From: Candidatus Bathyarchaeota archaeon
GTDB taxonomy: Archaea; Thermoproteota; Bathyarchaeia; Bathyarchaeales; Bathycorpusculaceae
Assembly (NCBI GenBank): GCA_012515445.1
Contig: JAAYYI010000018.1
Location: forward strand, 1-45,128
Length of the DNA stretch: 45,128 nt
Direction: 5' to 3'
The notes under the pieces are model-generated. The model was not told where the DNA came from and ran no database searches. It saw only the letters and a program-made list of their open reading frames with translations. Made by a program: the position numbers and the translations under genes. Positions 40,623-45,128 of the stretch are shown in pieces; position 1 is the first letter of the stretch, and each line of letters begins with the position of its first letter.

Positions 40623-42991
40623 AAGTAATCTGTTAGGCTTCTAGTTTTTTCTTCTTTTGTTGTTCTCGCTAATTCTTTTTCGTTTATATCGAAGTAGGCG
40701 AGTATCCGCGCCGCCGCAGGTAACACCTGATTTGAAACATAGTATTCGATGTCTATTTGGTCACCTTTAGCGTAAACATAGGGAGTTACCCTCGCGTATA
40801 GCGGACCTTTACCTGCTAAAACGACGTAACCCACCTTATCGCCAGTTGACAGGTGCCACCCGCGGCTAATCAGGGTTTTTGCGGCTTCTACATGCGGAGC
40901 TCTAACAGCGTAGTCCTCAGGCGCCTTCATCAGGGTCTTCCAGATAACCAGATCCTCAAGCGGCACCCTCCTTTTGCGTAAATCAATCACTATTGAACGC
41001 ACGTACTCAAGCGCCTTCTCTGGCGACTGCTCCTTTAAAATGATCTCGAGCACATGCTCCTGCACATGCTTAGCGACCTCAGCCCAGTCACCCCGAATAA
41101 CCTCCAAACCAACAATGTCTAAGCTTCCGTCTTTTCGCAGACCTGCATATCGTTTCTTAGCCTCAGTAAAGAAAACTCTGACGTAAACTTCTCCGATTTC
41201 TACATCAAGCTTAAGCTCGCGTTTAACGTCTGCTTGCAGCTGATCGGCTTTGGCTTTATCGTACTCGATAAATAGGCTGTCTGTGTCGCCATAGATCACC
41301 GCTACACCCGCTTTCTGTGCCATCTGTGATGCGGCTAAAATGATGTGTCTGCCCCATGCGGATGCTGCTTCAGCTACGGGCTTAATGTACCATCTTGCCC
41401 CAACCCAGCCAGCGTATCCGTAGGCGGCGTTTGTGAGGATTTTTACTGCCTTCTGTCGGGCATCCAGTACCTGATACTCCACCGTTTTGGGGGTAAGTAG
41501 CTTCATTTTTTTGCGGATGTCTCCTCTCACGTCTATGAGGTAGGTTAGGGCTTCTTGGAAGAATCCCGCGGGGGCTTTACGGAATCGGTAGCCGACTTCG
41601 GGCGCTACATTGATGCCTTCGGCGGGTTCAGGGTCGCCGGGCTGGATGTAGGTGTCTGGGGAGAGGTTGTAGGTTATCATGATGTTTGGGTACATCGATT
41701 TGAAGTCCAACACGGCGATGTTCTCATGCAACCCTGGCTTAGGCGACAGCACCAACCCGCCAGTGTAGGTCATGTATGTTTGCTCGACTCTGCGGGGCAC
41801 GATTTCGCCGATTTTCTGCGCCCTCTTGATCAAGTACCACTCGACTCGGAAGCCTGTTGCGGCGCTCATCACTTGATCAAGGGGCAGACTCGTTAATGCT
41901 GACAGTTCGATGGCGAAGTCAAGCAGCAGTGACGCCACCCCGTAGACCCTATGAGCGCTATCTAAGCTGAACATCAGCAGTTCTCCACGCTTAGCGTCAC
42001 TGTCCCAGTAATCCGCGAACACTACATCATCAACGGTGCCCTGTCCAGCGGTAACTCCGAGTTTTTTTGCGAAATTAGATAGGGTTTTTACTTTAACTTC
42101 TGGGAACATGGCCTCGAAGTTCACTAAATCCAAATTAACTATGCCAGTTAGTGAGACGTGTCCGTAAACGCTACTGTGAGGTTCAAAGCCTGCCCTGTCG
42201 AGACTAAGCAGGAACCCATGCATATGGCATCGCTGAAGCAGATAACTCCAGTCAGTGGCGTTTCCGCCGTAGCTTACGATTACATCGGGATCGTACTCGC
42301 GGACGTATGCAATGAATGCTTGGATCAAACGTTTATCGTCGCGGTCTTGGCCTGCAATAAACTGTTTTTCTACGCCGTCTCCGGTTACTGCTGAAAGCAT
42401 TACAACGGGGTTTCTATCAGCTTTAGGCGTACCTTTATGACTGTAAGAGATCATAGAGTAAGCCAGCGTTCTCAGCGGAGGCGCAACAGCTATGTTCTCA
42501 AGGAGTTCAGGCGGGGTGTTAATTGAGTAAATTTTAACAGCCCGTACGCCCTGCGTGTTTGCTTCCTCTGTCACTTCGACTTCATGCCAGCTACACGGCG
42601 CTAAACCGTTATCGATCAAGTAGCGCATTACAGCTCTAATGTCATCTTCGTAGCAGTCAGACACACCATCGATTTTACGCACCAGCCGCGCCGCTTTACC
42701 GGTTTGGGTGGCGTCTTTACAGCTGAATTTTATGGCGGTTACGAGTTTGCCAAAAAAGCGCCGCTGCACGACCTCAGTTTGGGCTACCAAATTGGAGTGC
42801 CGAAGCATGATTTTCTGCGAAACAAGCGTAGCATCAGCGGCTCCGTGCAAAATAGCATAGAAATATGCAACAAAGTTACGCTCCACGAGCAGAACACGGT
42901 CGCCTGACTCAGTGATTCCCCACAGCCAAAGCTCAACCTTTCCGCCATCGACTTTTGGGTTTATGTCAAGCAGCCAAAAAGTAAGCTTCAC
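40619..42991 (-). CDS. Family B DNA polymerase, proofreading site apparently inactive
   Basis: 790 aa from GTG 42991; 27 upstream codons are in frame but not family-like. Polymerase motifs are intact: A is DFKSMYPNIM (D429), B is KAVKILTNAAYGYAG, C is YGDTDSLF (567-572). The uracil-sensing/exonuclease half is altered: the Exo I site, normally D-I-E, reads AYSMIS at 177-182, so both metal ligands are missing. Exo II (NATD, D247) and Exo III (FSLD, D344) keep their Asp. It should synthesise DNA without 3'-5' proofreading, as in translesion or specialised archaeal PolB forms. The C-terminus ends in TRSLTDYF, a possible PIP-like clamp-binding tail. Convergent with dnaG by 4 nt. Confidence 0.9.
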   Translation of the reverse strand: MKLTFWLLDINPKVDGGKVELWLWGITESGDRVLLVERNFVAYFYAILHGAADATLVSQKIMLRHSNLVAQTEVVQRRFFGKLVTAIKFSCKDATQTGKAARLVRKIDGVSDCYEDDIRAVMRYLIDNGLAPCSWHEVEVTEEANTQGVRAVKIYSINTPPELLENIAVAPPLRTLAYSMISYSHKGTPKADRNPVVMLSAVTGDGVEKQFIAGQDRDDKRLIQAFIAYVREYDPDVIVSYGGNATDWSYLLQRCHMHGFLLSLDRAGFEPHSSVYGHVSLTGIVNLDLVNFEAMFPEVKVKTLSNFAKKLGVTAGQGTVDDVVFADYWDSDAKRGELLMFSLDSAHRVYGVASLLLDFAIELSALTSLPLDQVMSAATGFRVEWYLIKRAQKIGEIVPRRVEQTYMTYTGGLVLSPKPGLHENIAVLDFKSMYPNIMITYNLSPDTYIQPGDPEPAEGINVAPEVGYRFRKAPAGFFQEALTYLIDVRGDIRKKMKLLTPKTVEYQVLDARQKAVKILTNAAYGYAGWVGARWYIKPVAEAASAWGRHIILAASQMAQKAGVAVIYGDTDSLFIEYDKAKADQLQADVKRELKLDVEIGEVYVRVFFTEAKKRYAGLRKDGSLDIVGLEVIRGDWAEVAKHVQEHVLEIILKEQSPEKALEYVRSIVIDLRKRRVPLEDLVIWKTLMKAPEDYAVRAPHVEAAKTLISRGWHLSTGDKVGYVVLAGKGPLYARVTPYVYAKGDQIDIEYYVSNQVLPAAARILAYFDINEKELARTTKEEKTRSLTDYF

Positions 42992-43082
42992 ATTGGTCGC
43001 CAGAATATCTTTGGATGACGTTGCCCTTAAAACTTTAATTGCCACCAATATACACAAAAAAGGCGGTGGCAACTGTTTAGCT

Positions 43083-44162
43083 ATGAGCCGCTTTAACTTT
43101 AGAACACCGGGTGTCTACATAGAAGAGGTGCAGATTGCTCCGAAATCGATCGAGGGCGTAAGCACCAGCACTACAGCATTCTTTGGGGAGACGCAGAAAG
43201 GGCCCGACGCGCCGACTATAGTATTGAGTTGGGCTCAGTTTCGGCAGATTTTCGGCGGTTACTATGGCGCGGATAAGTATCTGCCTTTTGCGATTGAAGG
43301 CTTCTTTGCTAACGGCGGTCAAAAATGCTACGTGTGCAGAGTCATAAACGGCGACTACGCAGCGGCACTTGCGAACACCGAGCAAATCGAGGATATCTCG
43401 CTGGTTTACTCGCCTAATGCGCAGGCAACAGCCGGATTAGCTGATCTAATCATTGACCATTGTGAGCGGCTTAGAAATAGATTCGCCATCTTCGATTCCA
43501 TGAAAGGCCAAGAACCCGCCGACGTTACTAAACCACGTGAATCCTGCTTTGCGGCGCTGTATTACCCCTGGGTTTATGTGAGGCAGAACGCCAACACCAA
43601 AGTTGTGGTTCCCTCGGGAGGCCACATCGCAGGCGTCTACGCCAGAGTAGACAATCAATGGGGAGTAAATAAAGCCCCGGCCAACCAAGAAATCAAGGGC
43701 GTAACCGGCCTTGAGCGCAGCATAAGTAACCTACAGCAGCAAACGCTTAACCCCCGCGGTATAAACTGTATAAGAATCTTTGTCGGCAGAGGTATACGAG
43801 TGTGGGGTGCAAGGACGCTTTCCATCGACTCCGCGCACAAGTACATCAACGTAAAGCGACTGCTGATTTATCTTGAGCAATCCCTCACGCGAGGCACTAT
43901 GTGGGCAGTGTTTGAGCCTAACAACCAGACGATGTGGGCTAAGGTGAAGCTGCAGGTGGAAAATTTCCTGTTACAGACATGGAAGGATGGTAAGTTGCAG
44001 GGCGCTAAGCCGCAGGAGGCGTACTTTGTTATGTGCGACCGCACCACCATGACGCAGAATGACGTCGACTCGGGACGCTTGATTGTGCAGGTTGGGGTCG
44101 CACCGATTAAGCCTGCGGAGTTTATAATTTTTAGGGTTAGCCAAACAACTGTCAAGCCATGA
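43083..44162 (+). CDS. Contractile tail sheath protein
   Basis: 359 aa from ATG 43083; an in-frame extension from 42912 overlaps the polymerase and is not family-like. The N-terminus FRTPGVYIEEVQIAPKSIEG, then TTAFFGETQKGP, and the C-terminal domain with NPRGINCIRIFVGRGIRVWG, ARTLSIDSAHKYINVKRLLI and MWAVFEPNNQTMWAKV are classic sheath hallmarks (PF04984 plus sheath C-terminal domain). The size matches extracellular contractile injection sheath proteins (about 350 aa). No tube, baseplate, ATPase or terminase gene is nearby; neighbours are housekeeping genes. Confidence 0.9.
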   Translation: MSRFNFRTPGVYIEEVQIAPKSIEGVSTSTTAFFGETQKGPDAPTIVLSWAQFRQIFGGYYGADKYLPFAIEGFFANGGQKCYVCRVINGDYAAALANTEQIEDISLVYSPNAQATAGLADLIIDHCERLRNRFAIFDSMKGQEPADVTKPRESCFAALYYPWVYVRQNANTKVVVPSGGHIAGVYARVDNQWGVNKAPANQEIKGVTGLERSISNLQQQTLNPRGINCIRIFVGRGIRVWGARTLSIDSAHKYINVKRLLIYLEQSLTRGTMWAVFEPNNQTMWAKVKLQVENFLLQTWKDGKLQGAKPQEAYFVMCDRTTMTQNDVDSGRLIVQVGVAPIKPAEFIIFRVSQTTVKP

Positions 44163-44164
44163 TA

Positions 44165-44310
44165 GCGCGTAAATCGCACTGAAACATATCTTGTCATGCG
44201 TAAAACGTATCAATAGTGCGTTTTGCGCGGACATATTAGGATCCAAATATCAGATGTATTCAGAACCTATAGAGGGGTAGGCTGCCATTTGCGGAACAGT
44301 GCGTAAAACG
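44165..44310. terminator. Hairpin repeats between convergent sheath and HIT genes
   Basis: gcgtaaaacg (44198-44207) pairs with cgttttgcgc (44219-44228) with one G-T pair. The same 10-mer gcgtaaaacg recurs at 44301-44310, and a variant gcgtaaatcgc lies at 44167-44177. The convergent position suggests a termination or boundary role. Confidence 0.4.
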
Positions 44311-44339
44311 CAAAGGAGTTCACAAAAGCACTAGCGGTT

Positions 44340-44759
44340 TTAGAGAAACCGCCTGATCCTCTGCGCCATCGTATCCAACTCTTGGCGCTCAACAATCTTG
44401 AGATCGCTGAAGGCTGGAAGTTTAACGCCGCTGAAGCGCGGTACAACATGAACATGCAGATGGAAAATGTCCTGTCCCGCTGCTTTGCCGTTCTGCTCGA
44501 TTATGCTGATTCCGTCGGCGCCAGTCGCTTTCTTAATCGCAGCCGCTACCGCTTTAGCTGCGACATGCACCGCTGCAAGCTCTTTTGCTGGGATATCAAA
44601 TATGTCGACGTAGTGCACTTTTGGGATGACAAGCGCGTGACCTACCCATAGTGGGCGAATATCCATAAACGCCAATTCCTCATCGTCCTCGTAGAGGATA
44701 CTCGCTGGAGCTTGCTTTGCGACTATTTTGCAGAAAACGCAGTTAATGTCCGATGCCAA
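44340..44759 (-). CDS. HIT family protein
   Basis: 139 aa from TTG 44759. Histidine triad HLHVHVVPR near residues 99-107 is the catalytic site for nucleoside phosphoramidate or dinucleotide hydrolysis. The N-terminal CVFCKIVAKQ, YEDDEELAFMDI and VGHALVIPKVHY are typical HINT/HIT features; the two N-terminal Cys may bind zinc with His. Soluble, housekeeping. A TATA-like tttatattattta near 44805-44817 serves the divergent MIP18-like gene. Confidence 0.92.
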   Translation of the reverse strand: MASDINCVFCKIVAKQAPASILYEDDEELAFMDIRPLWVGHALVIPKVHYVDIFDIPAKELAAVHVAAKAVAAAIKKATGADGISIIEQNGKAAGQDIFHLHVHVVPRFSGVKLPAFSDLKIVERQELDTMAQRIRRFL

Positions 44760-44804
44760 AATAGTTCACCGATTTTTTGCTGCTGACAATTGACCTGATT
44801 AATC

Positions 44805-44812
44805 TTTATATT
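44805..44812 (+). promoter_or_regulatory. TATA box of the MIP18-like gene
   Basis: ttatatta centred about 48 nt before ATG 44856, with ggaagg at 44841-44846 as ribosome site. Confidence 0.45.
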
Positions 44813-44855
44813 ATTTATCACTTTAATTTCCTTATTAAAAGGAAGGTCAAGCACT

Positions 44856-45128
44856 ATGTCTGAATTAGAAAATAAAGTACTAAAAGAAGTCGGCAAAGTA
44901 CGAGACCCAGAAACCGGTCAAACATTCGAAGAGATGCAGATGATCCAGAGCGTAAAAGAAACAGAACCCGGCGCAGTCACCGTTGAATTTGTACCGACAA
45001 GCCCATTCTGCCCAATCGCGTTCAAACTCGCCGCAGACCTACGAGACGCAGCAAAAACAGTAGAAGGCTTAAAAAAAGTGACAGTTAACTGTCGAGGTCA
45101 CGCGATGGAAGAACAAATCAACGAAATG
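44856..45128 (+). CDS. MIP18/PaaD-like Fe-S assembly protein (DUF59), 3' end cut
   Basis: First 91 codons of a gene that runs off the window. The start ATG 44856 has ggaagg 9 nt upstream. VLKEVGKVRDPETGQTFEEM, then FVPTSPFCPIAFKLA and VNCRGHAMEEQIN match the MIP18/DUF59 family (the PTSPFCP core cysteine included), which helps deliver Fe-S clusters to target proteins. It is divergent from the HIT gene. Confidence 0.9.
   Translation, partial: MSELENKVLKEVGKVRDPETGQTFEEMQMIQSVKETEPGAVTVEFVPTSPFCPIAFKLAADLRDAAKTVEGLKKVTVNCRGHAMEEQINEM

Noticed and set aside
42992-43072. 27-codon extension of the polymerase, and the sheath frame from 42912
   Set aside because: Both run through the shared divergent promoter region, and neither extension resembles its family.
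1-45128. CRISPR array, prophage or insertion sequence
   Set aside because: No regularly spaced repeats, transposase, integrase or terminase is seen; the sheath gene is the only phage-like gene.

Overview
The window is chromosomal DNA of an archaeon, most likely a Bathyarchaeia-like member of the TACK group. That placement is an inference. It rests on archaeal informational genes (DnaG-type primase, family B DNA polymerase, aIF2-beta, archaeal TrmI), a CdvB/ESCRT-III-like protein, archaea-only families (DUF373, DUF424, COG1340 coiled-coil, bat-type HTH), TATA boxes about 25 nt upstream of many starts, frequent TTG/GTG starts, and a bacterial-type DnaK/DnaJ/GrpE set. No rRNA, CRISPR array, insertion sequence or integrase is visible. 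There is one tRNA gene, tRNA-Gly(GCC).

Layout. 1-9.3 kb: an AC-rich repeat, tRNA m1A methyltransferase TrmI, a radical SAM enzyme, rubrerythrin, a surface protein, a free-standing RarA C-terminal domain, GYD and DUF7000-like proteins, a trypsin-like protease, a second copy of the AC-rich repeat, then aIF2-beta with DUF424 and a WbqC-like protein. 9.4-17.9 kb: an aldo/keto reductase with a ferredoxin tail, a 57-residue Cys-rich gene, two membrane-anchored surface proteins, a C2H2 zinc-finger gene, DnaJ, a DUF2795 pair, a CdvB-like protein, a two-finger C2H2 protein with its partner, and a DUF1919 protein. 18.0-22.6 kb: tRNA-Gly, a 7-TM protein overlapping a winged-helix regulator, further small HTH or zinc proteins, an HTH plus ParA/MinD-type ATPase pair, and a divergent MobA-like protein.

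22.7-30.4 kb: an operon of unknown 180-aa protein, grpE and dnaK, then a YchF-like GTPase, polyprenyl diphosphate synthase, DUF373 membrane protein and COG1340 coiled-coil protein. 30.4-38.0 kb: an 0.8-kb gap with possible gene debris, a 14-TM MFS transporter, a 1408-aa MMPL/RND-type transporter with large internal repeats, and a divergent bat-type HTH regulator. 38.0-45.1 kb: ferredoxin, ParB-like protein, DnaG (no canonical start codon), a family B polymerase whose proofreading site looks dead, an isolated contractile-tail sheath protein, a HIT protein and the start of a MIP18/DUF59 protein.

How genes may work together. DnaK, GrpE and DnaJ form one chaperone system split between two loci. 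The bat-type regulator, MMPL protein and MFS exporter look like a locally regulated export locus. The HTH/ParA pair, the CdvB-like protein and the ParB-like protein suggest segregation or division functions, but the window does not show that they act together. The most unusual items are the repeat-expanded MMPL protein, the lone sheath protein, the polymerase with a missing Exo I motif, the dnaG start and the AC-rich dispersed repeat.
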